64,000 nucleotides of DNA from Bradyrhizobium sp. AS23.2. Lineage in GTDB: Bacteria; Pseudomonadota; Alphaproteobacteria; Rhizobiales; Xanthobacteraceae. A program made the translations under genes and the position numbers. The notes below the pieces were generated by a model that ran no database searches, was not told the origin of the DNA, and was given only the letters and a program-made list of their open reading frames with translations. The stretch covers positions 1-64,000 of the forward strand of contig NZ_LGHM01000043.1 in the NCBI RefSeq assembly GCF_001908185.1. The letters run 5' to 3'. Below are positions 36,082 to 45,879 of the stretch, piece after piece (position 1 is the first letter of the stretch; each line of letters opens with the position of its first letter).

Positions 36082-37062
36082 ATGAGCATCAATTCCCACG
36101 ACCATCCCATCACGCGTCGGCTCGCGCTATCGCTGTTCGCCGCCGTCATCACGTTGTCGACGACGGCCGCATCATTCGCGGCGGAAACGGCCGTGCTGCG
36201 CGTCGGCGACCAGAAAGGCGGCAACCGCTCGCTGCTCGAAATCTCCGGCTACGCGAAAGACCTGCCCTACAAGATCGAGTGGTCGGAATTTCCCGCGGCT
36301 GCGCCGATCCTCGAAGCGCTCAACGCCGGCGCGCTCGACGTCGGCTACACCGGAGACCTCTCCTTCCTCTCGGTCTATGCCGCCGGCGCGCCGATCAAGG
36401 CGATCGGCGGCACCAGGTCGGATGCCAAGACGCAGGCCATCCTCGTGCGCCAGGATTCGCCGATCAAGTCGGCGGCCGACCTCAAGGGAAAACGCCTCGC
36501 CGGCACACGTGGCGGCTGGGGCCAGTTCCTGATCGACGCGACGCTGGAGAAGGCGCAGATCAGGCTGGAGGATGCGACCTTCGCGCCGCTCGGTCCCGTC
36601 GATGCCAAGATCGCGCTGGTCGCGGGCTCGATCGACGCCTGGGCGGTATGGGAGCCCTACGTCTCGTTCGCGACGCTGAAGGACAAGGCCCGCGTGATCG
36701 CCGACGGCGAAGGCCTGACACCGACCATCACCTTCATCGTCGCCTCCGACAACGCCATCGCCACCAAGCGCGCGGCGGTGCAGGACTTCGTGCAGCGGCT
36801 GAACAAGGCGCGGCTGTGGTCGCTGGATCACCTCGGCGAGTACGCCAGGAGCACGGCCGAGCTGACCAAGCTGCCCGAAGACGTGCTGCTGTCGGCCTAC
36901 ACCGCGCAGCGCACCAGCCCGATCGTGATCGACGAGAACGTGGTGAAGGAGGTGCAGGAGGCGTCCGACCGCTCCACGCGCTACGGCATCCTGCCGAAGA
37001 AGCTCGACGTGAGCCAAGCCGTGGACCGCAGCTTCACGGCCGCGGCCGCAGGATCGAACTAG
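36082..37062 (+). CDS. aliphatic sulfonate-type ABC substrate-binding protein (SsuA-like)
   Basis: A 326-residue periplasmic protein with a signal peptide (LALSLFAAVITLSTTAASFA). The SsuA/TauA pattern is clear: VLRVGDQKGGNRSLLEISGY, then IEWSEFPAAAPILEALNAGA, LDVGYTGDLSFLSVYAAGAP and LKGKRLAGTRGGWGQFLIDA. It should bind an alkanesulfonate or related compound. The monooxygenase and the ABC permease and ATPase genes that normally adjoin it are absent. A 32-residue membrane peptide follows 14 bases after the stop. Confidence 0.88.
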   Translation: MSINSHDHPITRRLALSLFAAVITLSTTAASFAAETAVLRVGDQKGGNRSLLEISGYAKDLPYKIEWSEFPAAAPILEALNAGALDVGYTGDLSFLSVYAAGAPIKAIGGTRSDAKTQAILVRQDSPIKSAADLKGKRLAGTRGGWGQFLIDATLEKAQIRLEDATFAPLGPVDAKIALVAGSIDAWAVWEPYVSFATLKDKARVIADGEGLTPTITFIVASDNAIATKRAAVQDFVQRLNKARLWSLDHLGEYARSTAELTKLPEDVLLSAYTAQRTSPIVIDENVVKEVQEASDRSTRYGILPKKLDVSQAVDRSFTAAAAGSN

Positions 37063-37076
37063 GCGGAGGCGGCAAG

Positions 37077-37175
37077 ATGCGCGGGCTTCGTCTCAAGGCC
37101 GGCCCACTGCATCTCGCCGCGATCGTGCTCGCGCATCTGGCCTGCATGAGCCTGCTCGTGTGGCTGTCGCTCTAG
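37077..37175 (+). CDS. 32-residue membrane peptide
   Basis: The ATG at 37077 has GGCGGAGGCGGCAAG before it. The peptide is basic at the start (MRGLRLKAGPLHL) and has one membrane segment (AAIVLAHLACMSLLVWLSL) running to the stop. It sits 14 bases after the sulfonate-type binding protein, so it is probably co-transcribed. Its TAG overlaps the first base of a dispersed repeat. Function is unknown. Confidence 0.55.
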   Translation: MRGLRLKAGPLHLAAIVLAHLACMSLLVWLSL

Positions 37176-37244
37176 AGCATGATCCGGACCCGCAGGGCCG
37201 CGTTAGCGCAAAGTGCGCAGCGGTTTTCCGAAAAGATCATGCTC
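37175..37244. repeat. dispersed repeat with GAGCATGATC ends
   Basis: The 70-bp unit begins GAGCATGATC and ends GATCATGCTC. Positions 37184-37228 match the reverse complement of 56443-56487 with one mismatch in 45 bases, so the two are inverted copies 19 kb apart. It is a known type of rhizobial intergenic element and lies between converging genes. Confidence 0.85.
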
Positions 37245-37263
37245 AAAGCTAAGTCGCGAGCGC

Positions 37264-37716
37264 TCACCAATATCCGCCGTATTCGTAATAGGGGCGCTGA
37301 TAGACCTGGTACGGCCGGCCATAGCCATAGCCGTAATAGGGTCGATAAGGCCGATAGTATCTCGGATAGGCGTAGGCAGGCCCATAGCTGTAATAGGCGG
37401 GCGCATAACCATAGCCGTAACCCGGCCCCGGATATCCATAGCCGCCGTAATACGGGCCGCCGCCATAATAGCCATAGGGTGCGCTGCTCGCGATAGCACC
37501 GCCGATGATCGCAGCAGCCGCGAAGCCGCCGAGGCCCCATCCCCAACCGCCGCCCCAGCCTCTGCCGCGCCATTGCACTTGGGTGACATCATCGCCCGAT
37601 GCGGCCTTCATGGTCGCGACATTGGTTGGAAGCGGAGCCGCCGCGGCCTGCTCCAATTGACCGGCCATCACCGCGCCCACCAGCGAACAGGCAATTGCCA
37701 TTTTCCACATACTCAT
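37264..37716 (-). CDS. exported Gly/Tyr-rich protein
   Basis: A 150-residue protein. The start at 37716 follows CAGGGAGGAGACC. A signal peptide (MAIACSLVGAVMAGQLEQAA) precedes a short polar stretch, a glycine-rich hydrophobic segment (GLGGFAAAAIIGGAIASSAP) and a C-terminal half made largely of Gly, Tyr and Pro (YYGGGPYYGGYGYPGPGYGY). The tail is probably disordered and surface- or envelope-associated. Such proteins are abundant in Bradyrhizobium, with no assigned role. Confidence 0.75.
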   Translation of the reverse strand: MSMWKMAIACSLVGAVMAGQLEQAAAAPLPTNVATMKAASGDDVTQVQWRGRGWGGGWGWGLGGFAAAAIIGGAIASSAPYGYYGGGPYYGGYGYPGPGYGYGYAPAYYSYGPAYAYPRYYRPYRPYYGYGYGRPYQVYQRPYYEYGGYW

Positions 37717-38067
37717 GGTCTCCTCCCTGTCTGACGTTTTCACCTGGAAGAGGATTGCGGGCGCATGATCGGACATCCTTGCGCCAGGTCAAAGCCCCAA
37801 TTTGCGTGCGACGCACAAGAGAGCCGCGCATGCCTGGATTGCGGTTTGCCCGGCGCCGGCACGCCGTGCGGATATGACACCGGTGCGACGAAGCCCGAGG
37901 CCACCTCAAGGCCACAGACCACCGCAAAGCATTAAGCTTCCCGCGCGGTCGCAACCAACAACCACCTTCCCGATTTACCATTCGTACCGCTACTATCGGT
38001 TCCAATGGTGCGCGGCCCAGAGCCGTCTCGCGAAGGTCGGGCATGCGCCAGAGTGTGGGAGGATGAC
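37717..38067. other. divergent intergenic region, no gene seen
   Basis: These 351 bases separate the Gly/Tyr-rich protein gene and glgC, which point in opposite directions, and should hold both promoters. I see no open frame with good composition and no hairpin with a T-tract. Confidence 0.4.
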
Positions 38068-39330
38068 ATGAGTGCCGTCGGTAATGAGCCGCTCGCCCGT
38101 CAGGCGCTGGCGTTCGTCCTGGCCGGCGGGCGCGGCAGTCGGCTGCTGGAGTTGACCGACCGGCGCGCCAAACCCGCGGTCTATTTCGGCGGCAAATCCC
38201 GCATCATCGATTTCGCCCTCTCGAACGCGGTGAACTCCGGCATTCGCCGTATCGCGGTCGCCACCCAGTACAAGGCTCACAGCCTGATCCGGCATTTGCA
38301 GATGGGCTGGAACTTCTTCCGTCCCGAGCGCAACGAGAGCTTCGACATTCTCCCCGCCAGCCAGCGCGTCTCCGAGAACATGTGGTATGTCGGCACGGCG
38401 GATGCGGTCTACCAGAACATCGACATCATCGAGTCCCACAACGCCCGCTTCATCGTGGTGCTCGCCGGCGACCACATTTACAAGATGGACTACGAGGTGA
38501 TGCTGCGCCAGCACGTCGAGAGTAGCGCCGACGTCACGGTCGGCTGCCTCGAAATGCCGCGCGCGGAATCCTCGGGCTTCGGCATCATGCATATCGACGA
38601 GAACGGCTGGATCCAGTCGTTCCTCGAAAAGCCCGCCGATCCGCCGCCGATGCCTGGCAAGCCGGACGTCTCGCTCGCCAGCATGGGCATCTATGTGTTC
38701 GATGCAAAATTCCTTTACGAAGAACTCAAGCGCGACGCCGCGGACCCAAACTCGAACCACGATTTCGGCAAGGACATCATTCCCTATATCGTCAAAAACG
38801 GCCGCGCGATCGCGCACCAGTTCTCGACCTCCTGCGTTCGCTCCGGCAGCAACGGCGGCGCCTATTGGCGCGACGTCGGTACCGTCGACGCCTATTGGGC
38901 CGCCAACATCGACCTCACCGACGTGGTGCCGGAGCTCGACCTGTTCGACCGCGCCTGGCCGATCTGGTCCTACGCGGAGATCACGCCGCCCGCGAAATTC
39001 GTCCACGACGAGGAGAGCCGGCGCGGCCAGGCAGTGAGCTCGCTGGTCTCGGGCGGCTGCATTATCTCCGGCGCCTCGCTGCGCCGCTCCCTGCTGTTCA
39101 CCGGCGTGCGCATCAACTCCTACGCCAATGTCGAAAACGCCGTGATCATGCCTTATGTGAGTGTCGGGCGCGGGGCGCGGTTGAAGAACGTCGTGATCGA
39201 CCGCGGCGTCGAGATTCCCGAGGGCCTCGTCGTCGGCGAGGATCCGCGCCTCGATGCCCAGCGCTTCCGGACCACTGAGACCGGCATTTCGCTCATCACG
39301 CAGCCGATGCTCGACAGGCTCAATACATGA
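38068..39330 (+). CDS. glgC: glucose-1-phosphate adenylyltransferase
   Basis: A 420-residue enzyme that makes ADP-glucose from ATP and glucose-1-phosphate, the committed step of glycogen synthesis. The nucleotide-binding loop is [10 protein letters not shown] at 18-26, then [20 protein letters not shown]. The substrate-binding motif [10 protein letters not shown] and a left-handed beta-helix C-terminal domain are present. The start at 38068 has GGGAGGATGAC upstream; the longer frame is rejected. glgA overlaps its stop, so the two are translated together. Confidence 0.97.
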   Translation: MSAVGNEPLARQALAFVLAGGRGSRLLELTDRRAKPAVYFGGKSRIIDFALSNAVNSGIRRIAVATQYKAHSLIRHLQMGWNFFRPERNESFDILPASQRVSENMWYVGTADAVYQNIDIIESHNARFIVVLAGDHIYKMDYEVMLRQHVESSADVTVGCLEMPRAESSGFGIMHIDENGWIQSFLEKPADPPPMPGKPDVSLASMGIYVFDAKFLYEELKRDAADPNSNHDFGKDIIPYIVKNGRAIAHQFSTSCVRSGSNGGAYWRDVGTVDAYWAANIDLTDVVPELDLFDRAWPIWSYAEITPPAKFVHDEESRRGQAVSSLVSGGCIISGASLRRSLLFTGVRINSYANVENAVIMPYVSVGRGARLKNVVIDRGVEIPEGLVVGEDPRLDAQRFRTTETGISLITQPMLDRLNT

Positions 39331-40784
39331 TGCCTGTTCGCGTCCTCGCGGTCGCCTCCGAAGTCTATCCCATCGTCAAGACCGGCGGCCTCGCAGATGT
39401 CGTCGGCGCGCTGCCGCTCGCACTGAAGGCACATGGCGTCGAGATGCGCACGCTGATGCCGGGCTATCCCGACGTGGTGCGGCTCGTTTCGGGCGCAGAG
39501 GAAATCCGGCGCTGGCCGGACTATTTCGGCGGACCGGGCCGGCTGCTCGCCGGCTCCCACGATGGGCTCGACCTCTTCGTGCTCGACGTGCCGCATCTCT
39601 ACGCCCGGCCGGGCAACCCTTACGTGACAGCCGAGGGCGTCGACTGGCCCGACAATGGCATGCGCTTCGCAGCGCTGTCGCGCGTCGCCGCCGACATCGG
39701 CCACGGCCTCGTTCCGGCCTTCGTGCCCGATGTCGTGCACGCCCATGACTGGCAGGCGGGGCTCGCGCCGGCCTATCTGCACTATGACAATCGTCCGCGG
39801 CCCGGCACCGTGATGACCATTCACAACATGGCCTATCAGGGCAAGTTCGACCGCGAGCTGATCGGTGCGATCGGCCTGCCCTGGAGCTCCTTCGACGTTC
39901 ACGGCCTCGAATATTTCGGCGGCATCAGCTTCCTGAAGGCCGGGCTGCAATTCGCCGATCGCATCACGACGGTGTCGCCGACCTATGCGCATGAGATCCA
40001 GAGCGACGAAGGCGGCATGGGGCTCGGCGGCTTGCTTCGCGAACGCGCGGGCGTGCTGAGCGGCATCCTCAACGGCATCGACATCGAGGTCTGGAATCCG
40101 AAAGAAGATCCGCACATCGCCTACCGCTTCGGCGCGGAGGATCTTACGTTTCGGGCGGCGAACAAGGCGGTGCTTCAGAAGCAGTTCAATCTCGATTCCT
40201 CGGACGAAGCGCCGTTGCTCGGCGTCATCAGCCGCCTGTCCTGGCAGAAGGGACTCGATCTCCTGCTCGAGGCCATTCCGACCATTTTGGGCGAAGGCAT
40301 GCAGCTCGCGCTGCTCGGCAGCGGCGACCGCGATCTCCAGGATCGATATCAGGCCGTTGCGCGCGCAAATCCCGGCCGCATCGGGGTCGTGATCGGCTAC
40401 GACGAGATTTTGGCGCATCTGATCCAGGCCGGCTCAGACGCGCTGATCGTGCCGTCGCGGTTCGAGCCATGCGGCCTGACCCAGCTTTGCGCGCTGCGCT
40501 ATGGTGCCGTGCCGATCGTGTCGCGCGTCGGCGGTCTCGAGGATACCATCGTCGATGTCGGCGAGGCCGACACGTCGGACCGCGATGCCACCGGCTTCAA
40601 GTTCGGCCCCGTGACCGCGGATGCCCTCGCCGGCACGCTGCGCAAGGTCAACATCGCCTTCCACGACAAGCTGACCTGGCGCCGGCTGCAATTGAGCGGC
40701 CTTGCGACCGACGTCTCCTGGCGCAACCGCGCCGGCGACTACGCCGCGCTCTACCGCAGCCTCGTGGCATCCCGCCGGGCCTAG
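39327..40784 (+). CDS. glgA: glycogen synthase
   Basis: A 485-residue GT5-family enzyme that adds glucose from ADP-glucose to glycogen. The N-terminal KTGG motif is at residues 18-21 ([20 protein letters not shown]). The C-terminal domain has the [20 protein letters not shown] motif with the catalytic and ADP-binding residues. The ATG at 39327 overlaps the glgC TGA; a second ATG three bases on is equally possible. It forms a two-gene operon with glgC. Confidence 0.97.
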   Translation: MMPVRVLAVASEVYPIVKTGGLADVVGALPLALKAHGVEMRTLMPGYPDVVRLVSGAEEIRRWPDYFGGPGRLLAGSHDGLDLFVLDVPHLYARPGNPYVTAEGVDWPDNGMRFAALSRVAADIGHGLVPAFVPDVVHAHDWQAGLAPAYLHYDNRPRPGTVMTIHNMAYQGKFDRELIGAIGLPWSSFDVHGLEYFGGISFLKAGLQFADRITTVSPTYAHEIQSDEGGMGLGGLLRERAGVLSGILNGIDIEVWNPKEDPHIAYRFGAEDLTFRAANKAVLQKQFNLDSSDEAPLLGVISRLSWQKGLDLLLEAIPTILGEGMQLALLGSGDRDLQDRYQAVARANPGRIGVVIGYDEILAHLIQAGSDALIVPSRFEPCGLTQLCALRYGAVPIVSRVGGLEDTIVDVGEADTSDRDATGFKFGPVTADALAGTLRKVNIAFHDKLTWRRLQLSGLATDVSWRNRAGDYAALYRSLVASRRA

Positions 40785-40879
40785 AGCCCCGTTCCGATGG
40801 AATCGGAACGCGGCTCTCGATTCTCATTTTGACGCGTTTTCTTTACGCGAACCGGTATCCACTTCGCTCGAAAACGCTC
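40784..40879. repeat. dispersed intergenic repeat
   Basis: The block starts with GAGCCCCGTTCCGAT and its near-complement ATCGGAACGCGGCTC, then has GACGCGTTTTCTTTACGCGA and ACCGGTATCCACTTCGCTCG, then AAAACGCTC. This combination is a known rhizobial intergenic element. The hairpin at its start could also help end glgCA transcription. Confidence 0.7.
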
Positions 40880-40918
40880 CAGGCACGACCAGGATCGAAT
40901 CCATGCTATAGAGCCGGC

Positions 40919-41179
40919 ATGGAACCCCTCGCGATCAAGCTGCTCGGCTTTGCCGCCGCAACCTGCACCACCGTTGCCTATGCGCCGCAGTTCATCAAGG
41001 TGTGGAAGACGCGCTCGGCCCGCGACATCTCGCTCGGCATGTTCCTGGTCATGGTGCTGGGCCTGGCGCTCTGGCTCGTCTACGGCCTGCTCAGCGGCGA
41101 CGCTCCGCTGGTCGCCGCCAACGCCGTCACCATGCTGCTCGCCGGCGGCATTCTGTTCATGAAGCTGAAGTACGGGTGA
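40919..41179 (+). CDS. SemiSWEET-type sugar transporter
   Basis: An 86-residue protein with three membrane segments and the PQ-loop motif (TVAYAPQFIKVWKTRSARDI), then SLGMFLVMVLGLALWLVYGL. This is the single triple-helix unit of bacterial SemiSWEETs, which work as dimers and move sugars down their gradient. It lies 135 bases after glgA on the same strand, separated by a dispersed repeat, so it may be transcribed separately. The ligand is unknown; glucose or sucrose is usual for the family. Confidence 0.88.
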   Translation: MEPLAIKLLGFAAATCTTVAYAPQFIKVWKTRSARDISLGMFLVMVLGLALWLVYGLLSGDAPLVAANAVTMLLAGGILFMKLKYG

Positions 41180-41337
41180 GCTTGAAGCGGCGTAGGACGG
41201 ATTAGCGCGTGTACTCGTAAATCCGGGATGTCTGCTTTTGAGTGGAAAAGCCGACACGCGGCCCCGTCACCGAAAGTTCGCCTTGTGACCCCCAAACGGA
41301 CATCGTTTTTCCAAGCGACTTACGCGACCCGTTAGTG

Positions 41338-42879
41338 TCACTTCATCATTTCGATGTCGCCAGGCTTCCAGCTCTTGTTCAAGGCAGCTTCGGTTGGGCC
41401 GTAGAGCCTGAGGATGGCGAAATACCCCCTGCCGGGCACCGTAGCGAGCCAGTTGCCTTGCTTGCCCGCAGGTGCTTGGGGGGAAAGGTAGATATCCGTG
41501 CTGCCGTCAGCGTTTTGTGCCGGCTTGTCGCGCGAGCCGAGCGAGGGGAAAGGCTGACCGTTCGCGAGACCGGAGGAGTTCTCAGCCTCGTAGAGCGTTA
41601 CCGACCAGAAGATGGCAGCCGGGACGTTGGCGGGCAGGCTCAGACGATAGTTGCCGCCGCCCGACAAGGGCGCGCCCTCGCTATCGGTAAAGACCATCAA
41701 GTAATTGGCACCCTTGCCCGGCGTGATCGACAACATGCCGGGGCTGATCGAGTAGTAGTTGGTGAAGAAGTTGATCCGGGAGTCGAGGGCTAGATACCCT
41801 CCCGCCGTATTGATCCAGGACGTATTGAACGCACCTGATGGCTTTGACGGTGTGCCACTGGCGAAGGGATTGGCCCAGTGACGGTCTGAATATATCTTGT
41901 AGGAGATGCCGCCGACGACTTCTTCGAAGCCGAGGACGCGGCTCATCTTGTACGCGGTCTTCGCGGCTCGATCGAGCACCTCCCGCGCATGCACATCGGG
42001 TGTGAATGGCTGGTCCCTGACGATGCCGATCGCTGCCAGCATGCCGAGCCAATCGGGGCCAGCGAGGCTGTCGCCCTCGCTGTCCACGAGACGCTTGAGT
42101 TGATCGAAGGCGCTGTCGTCGCTGATCGGCAGCATGTTGACCGGGACACCGGAGGCGTCCGGGAATTTCATCGGCTTGGCGGAAGCCTCCCCATTCAGCG
42201 GATATATCCTGGTCCGTTCAAGGTGTGAGACGGCCGGCGTCAGATTGTTCGGGTCATCATAGAACCCGCGCAGGAAGATGAAGACGTTGTTTGTCCCGGA
42301 GCGGTAGACGAAATGACCTTCCGGCACCGTTCCCTTGTAGTCGGGTGGCAACAGTAGAAACTTTCCGCCCTTGCCAGCGTCCGGTCCAGCCAGGCCGACA
42401 TCACCCGCGAACCCGCCACCATCGACCGGGATGGGGCGCTGCCAGTAGTCGAGCAGGATGCCTTGCAGCCCGGGCGGCGCTTCCATTACCAGCGGACCAT
42501 CCGCGCCCAAGTCAACGTAGCTCATGGCATAGAGCACGTCGGAGTTGGGAGTCGTCACCAGGGTCTTGGCGTCGAGGCGCTTTTTCCAGATCGGCAAGAC
42601 GTTGTAGCCGGCGCCGAATGTCCTTTCCGACCCGACCTGCATGCCGAGCGTGTTGATCAATGGTAACGCCCAGAGATAGGTCTGCGTCGCCCGCTGAAAC
42701 AGCAGTTCGTCGCGCAGCGTCTGCGCGGTCTGCTTTGTGGGCCGGCCTTCGGCGAACGGGAGGTTGGCGAGGTTATCGAAATAGGTCTCTTGGGCGAGGG
42801 CTTGTGTTGCTAGTCTGCTCATGGCCAGCACGCCAACGAGCGCGGCGCCGATGAGGCTTGGGGTGCGCGAGGCTTTCAC
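41338..42879 (-). CDS. DUF1254/DUF1214 exported protein, copy A
   Basis: A 513-residue protein with a signal peptide (LIGAALVGVLAMSRLATQAL). The DUF1254 half has TQTYLWALPLINTLGMQVGS, VTTPNSDVLYAMSYVDLGAD and DYWQRPIPVDGGG. The DUF1214 half has WSVTLYEAENSSGLANG and LSPQAPAGKQGNWLATVPGR, then GYFAILRLYGPTEAAL. The start is a GTG with GGGAGG eight bases before it. It lies 31 bases after copy B on the same strand, forming a two-gene operon. These proteins are widespread, envelope-located and without a firm biochemical role. Confidence 0.9.
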   Translation of the reverse strand: MKASRTPSLIGAALVGVLAMSRLATQALAQETYFDNLANLPFAEGRPTKQTAQTLRDELLFQRATQTYLWALPLINTLGMQVGSERTFGAGYNVLPIWKKRLDAKTLVTTPNSDVLYAMSYVDLGADGPLVMEAPPGLQGILLDYWQRPIPVDGGGFAGDVGLAGPDAGKGGKFLLLPPDYKGTVPEGHFVYRSGTNNVFIFLRGFYDDPNNLTPAVSHLERTRIYPLNGEASAKPMKFPDASGVPVNMLPISDDSAFDQLKRLVDSEGDSLAGPDWLGMLAAIGIVRDQPFTPDVHAREVLDRAAKTAYKMSRVLGFEEVVGGISYKIYSDRHWANPFASGTPSKPSGAFNTSWINTAGGYLALDSRINFFTNYYSISPGMLSITPGKGANYLMVFTDSEGAPLSGGGNYRLSLPANVPAAIFWSVTLYEAENSSGLANGQPFPSLGSRDKPAQNADGSTDIYLSPQAPAGKQGNWLATVPGRGYFAILRLYGPTEAALNKSWKPGDIEMMK

Positions 42880-42910
42880 GGTGATGTCCTCCCTGCGCTT
42901 GATCGGTTTG

Positions 42911-44371
42911 TTATGTCCCCTTCACGATGGCCGACGGTTGCCACGTGCCGTCGAGGATGGCTTTGTCCGCCCAGTAGGCACGGATGTAGAGCGAGAACGT
43001 GCCGTTCGGCGCCGGCAGCCAGTTGTTTTCCTTGTCTCCGCCCGGGGACGTTGCGCCGACATACAGCGTAAGCGAGCCGTCAGAGTTGTACTTGAGCGTC
43101 TTGTTCTTGGTGCCCAGCGAATAGCGCTTCAGCGCGTTCGGGTGGAACAGATGGACATCGTTGTACAGGGTGACTGACCAGAACCCTCGGACCGGCGGCA
43201 CCTGACCTTTGGAAAAGGTGATCGTATAACTGTTCCGGCCATCGAGCTGCTCGCCTTGGTAGTCGTTGTCCGTGTAGATGTACTTGGTTTCATCTGGGCG
43301 GTTGTCGTACATGTTCGACTTTGCGGTGGCCGTCCGATTGAGGTAGTCGGTCCCCCACTGCGCATTGTTCACCGGTGAGTTCCAGCCGTTGCCCGCAGGG
43401 CGGCCGTTGTAGCGCCACTGGAAGAACGGCGAGATCATCTCGCGCTCGGCCTCGACGGCGGTTTCTTTCAGCGTTTGCTTGATCGTCGGATCTTTGTCGG
43501 CCGCCTCCAGCACGCTGCCGATCCATTTGTAGAGAGCTTCTTCGCCCGGCATCGGCGGCACCTGCTTCATCACCGCCGGCAACTCGTCGAAGTATGTGTC
43601 CGGGTTCACCCACTCGGTCTCACCTTTGCCTTGGGAACCGGCCGGGAAGTGCGGGAGCTTGCTCCAGTCCGTGGTCTTCATTTTCCCGTCGAACTGCGAG
43701 AGGGGGTAGAAACCAATCTGGCTCAGCACCGGCTGGATGGCCTTCCGATCCTCTGCAGTGTCGTCCATGAAGGCGCGCGCACCCATGGTGACCACCGGAG
43801 TGGAAGAGCGCACCACCGCCGTGATGCCGGCGGGCGTTTCGCCCTTCCAGCCCGGCCCGACCATCAGATAGAACCCCGGCTTGGTGCCGTACGGCTTGCC
43901 GATCTTCGAGAACTCGTCGGTACGCGCGTCATAGAGCGCATATACCCAGAAGCGATCGCCGAAATCCGGCACCTGGAAGACAATGGGATTCTTGTCGAGG
44001 TCGGCGTAGCCGAAGCCGTACACCACGTCCTGGTTCGGGCAGGTGACGAAGTGTTCGTCCGGGCTGATGTAATCAGACAGCACTGCGATTGCGTTGAATG
44101 CAACCGGCACGGAACCGCCCATCAAGCCCGGTTCCGGCGCCTTGGCCATGGCCGCAGCGCGGTTGGCCACATTGACCAACGGCCACCCCCACAGGTAGGC
44201 CATGCGCCCGATCGACTGTACATAGGCCTTGGTCATGGCAGTGCCTGGCGGCGGCCCGGGGACCTCGGCGGCAGTTGAGGGAGTCGGGAATTGCTGTGCC
44301 TGAACACATATGGTCCCCAAGCTTAGCGCGAGCGCGGCAAATGCCGGAATGACAACGCACCTGATTCTCAT
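42911..44371 (-). CDS. DUF1254/DUF1214 exported protein, copy B
   Basis: A 486-residue homologue of the next gene. The start at 44371 opens a signal peptide (VVIPAFAALALSLGTICVQA); the longer frame to 44494 is rejected. Family stretches are MAYLWGWPLVNVANRAAAMA, TCPNQDVVYGFGYADLDKNP, RGFWSVTLYNDVHLFHPNAL and GATSPGGDKENNWLPAPNGT. It is the first gene of the DUF1254 pair. The two copies differ widely, so this is an old duplication or a functional pair. Confidence 0.9.
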   Translation of the reverse strand: MRIRCVVIPAFAALALSLGTICVQAQQFPTPSTAAEVPGPPPGTAMTKAYVQSIGRMAYLWGWPLVNVANRAAAMAKAPEPGLMGGSVPVAFNAIAVLSDYISPDEHFVTCPNQDVVYGFGYADLDKNPIVFQVPDFGDRFWVYALYDARTDEFSKIGKPYGTKPGFYLMVGPGWKGETPAGITAVVRSSTPVVTMGARAFMDDTAEDRKAIQPVLSQIGFYPLSQFDGKMKTTDWSKLPHFPAGSQGKGETEWVNPDTYFDELPAVMKQVPPMPGEEALYKWIGSVLEAADKDPTIKQTLKETAVEAEREMISPFFQWRYNGRPAGNGWNSPVNNAQWGTDYLNRTATAKSNMYDNRPDETKYIYTDNDYQGEQLDGRNSYTITFSKGQVPPVRGFWSVTLYNDVHLFHPNALKRYSLGTKNKTLKYNSDGSLTLYVGATSPGGDKENNWLPAPNGTFSLYIRAYWADKAILDGTWQPSAIVKGT

Positions 44372-44514
44372 GGCTGACCTCGCCAGATGCTGGATCGAGA
44401 AGGCAGGATTAGCTCGATTGCCTTTGCGCGCTATGCGACTCCGGCAGAATGTCTCTTCCTGGCCCGAAGCGGCTGATGGCCGATGGCCGAGCATGTCCGC
44501 TCTGCCCTGGTAAT

Positions 44515-44766
44515 TCAGACATCAACGTGTTCGGCAATCGCGGGCGCGTCGTCAACCTCGATGCCGAGATAGCGCGCCGTGCTTTCGATCTTGGTGTGGC
44601 CGAGCAAGAGCTGCGCAGCTCGCAAATTCCCCATGCCGCGGGTCCGTCTTTCGATCTGGCGCCGGGTTCGGATCGACCAGAATTGGTTTGGCGGCAGCGG
44701 AGGTTTGGCTCCGATCAGCTTGCCCTTGTTCCAGGGTGTGCAGCATCGCGGGTCAATCGGCGCCAT
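44515..44766 (-). pseudogene. tyrosine integrase with internal deletion
   Basis: An 83-codon frame that joins two ends of a longer integrase. The N-terminal end (MAPIDPRCCTPWNKGKLIGA, then KPPLPPNQFWSIRTRRQIE) is that of a common rhizobial integrase. It is followed at once by the C-terminal end (GNLRAAQLLLGHTKIESTAR, then YLGIEVDDAPAIAEHVDV), with the second His box LLGHTKIEST and the tyrosine. The middle, with the catalytic arginines, is missing, which I estimate at about 100 residues. It cannot be an active recombinase. Confidence 0.8.
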
Positions 44767-44923
44767 GATGGAATTTTGCCGCTGTTTTGCCCGACGTGTC
44801 AAATGTCCTCGGGACAGCGCTTGAGCAGCGCAGCCGGCCGGGCAATTTTGCTAAGCTTTTCTACTTTGCATGGGGTTGTTTTCGAGATTTTGCGTTGGCC
44901 CGGTCGCGTGATGGCAAGGAAGA

Positions 44924-45721
44924 TCAGCCGCCGAACACATACGACGCCATCGCAACGCTCGCGACCTCGTCGACGAAAACGCGATGGCCGACGTCGCTGC
45001 CGGCGGCACCGGCGGCCACCATCAGCGGCAGCAGATGGTCCTCGCGGGGATGGGCAAGGCGCGCGCTCGGTGCGTTCTCCCAGTCCACCAGCATCGCGTT
45101 GCGGCGCGCCGCATCCGGATTGCTGATGGCCTCGTTCAGATAGGCCTCGAAATCATACGAGACCGCCTTGGACTCCGCCCGGCCGAAGCCGCGCATGTTG
45201 TGATAGGTCAGGCCGCTGCCGATGATCAGGATGCCGTCGTCGCGGAGCGAGGCGATCGCCTGCCCGGCCCTGATGTGCTCGGCTGCATCATAGGTCGACT
45301 TCAGCGACAGCAGCACGATCGGCATGTCCGCGTTCGGATACATCAGGCCGAGCGGCACGAAGGTGCCGTGATCGAATCCCTGGTTGGCATCCTCGCGGCA
45401 ATCGAGGCCTGCGCGCGTGAGCAGCGTCTTCACCTCCGCGGCGAGCTCAGGCTTGCCCGGCGCCGGATATTTGAGGTGATAGGTATGCTCGGGGAAGCCG
45501 TAATAGTCGTACACCATCGGCGGATGCGCCGAGGTGGACACGGTGAAGGCGTCGGCTTCCCAATGTCCGGTGATGACGAGCACGGCCTTCGGCTTCGCCG
45601 GCAGAAGCTGCGGCAGCCGGCCGAACTCCTCGGCGGTCTTCGCATATTGCACCCGCCTGTCCTCCATGAAGGGCCAGGGGCCGCCGCCATGCGACAGGAA
45701 GAAGGTCGGAAATCGCGTCAT
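44924..45721 (-). CDS. class III extradiol ring-cleavage dioxygenase (DODA/LigB-like)
   Basis: A 265-residue cytosolic enzyme. FLSHGGGPWP holds His11 and ITGHWEA holds His53, the expected metal ligands. QGFDHGTFVPLGLMYPNADM and IIGSGLTYHNMR complete the LigB-fold pattern. The family opens catechol-type rings next to the hydroxyls with Fe(II) or Zn; members close to this one resemble 4,5-DOPA dioxygenase. The natural substrate is unknown and no aromatic-degradation genes adjoin it. Confidence 0.88.
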   Translation of the reverse strand: MTRFPTFFLSHGGGPWPFMEDRRVQYAKTAEEFGRLPQLLPAKPKAVLVITGHWEADAFTVSTSAHPPMVYDYYGFPEHTYHLKYPAPGKPELAAEVKTLLTRAGLDCREDANQGFDHGTFVPLGLMYPNADMPIVLLSLKSTYDAAEHIRAGQAIASLRDDGILIIGSGLTYHNMRGFGRAESKAVSYDFEAYLNEAISNPDAARRNAMLVDWENAPSARLAHPREDHLLPLMVAAGAAGSDVGHRVFVDEVASVAMASYVFGG

Positions 45722-45879
45722 GGGCGAAGGCTCGTCTCGTTGGCAACATGCGCGTGCGAGCTGCCCGCGCGATCGGCGGCGAGCATAGGCAAACCGGTAT
45801 GGTTAGCAAGTCGTTAACGATTTGCCGCCCAGAATCCCCGGCGTGGCCGAAGGAGTCGGCCAGAAGACAAGGGCGGAAG

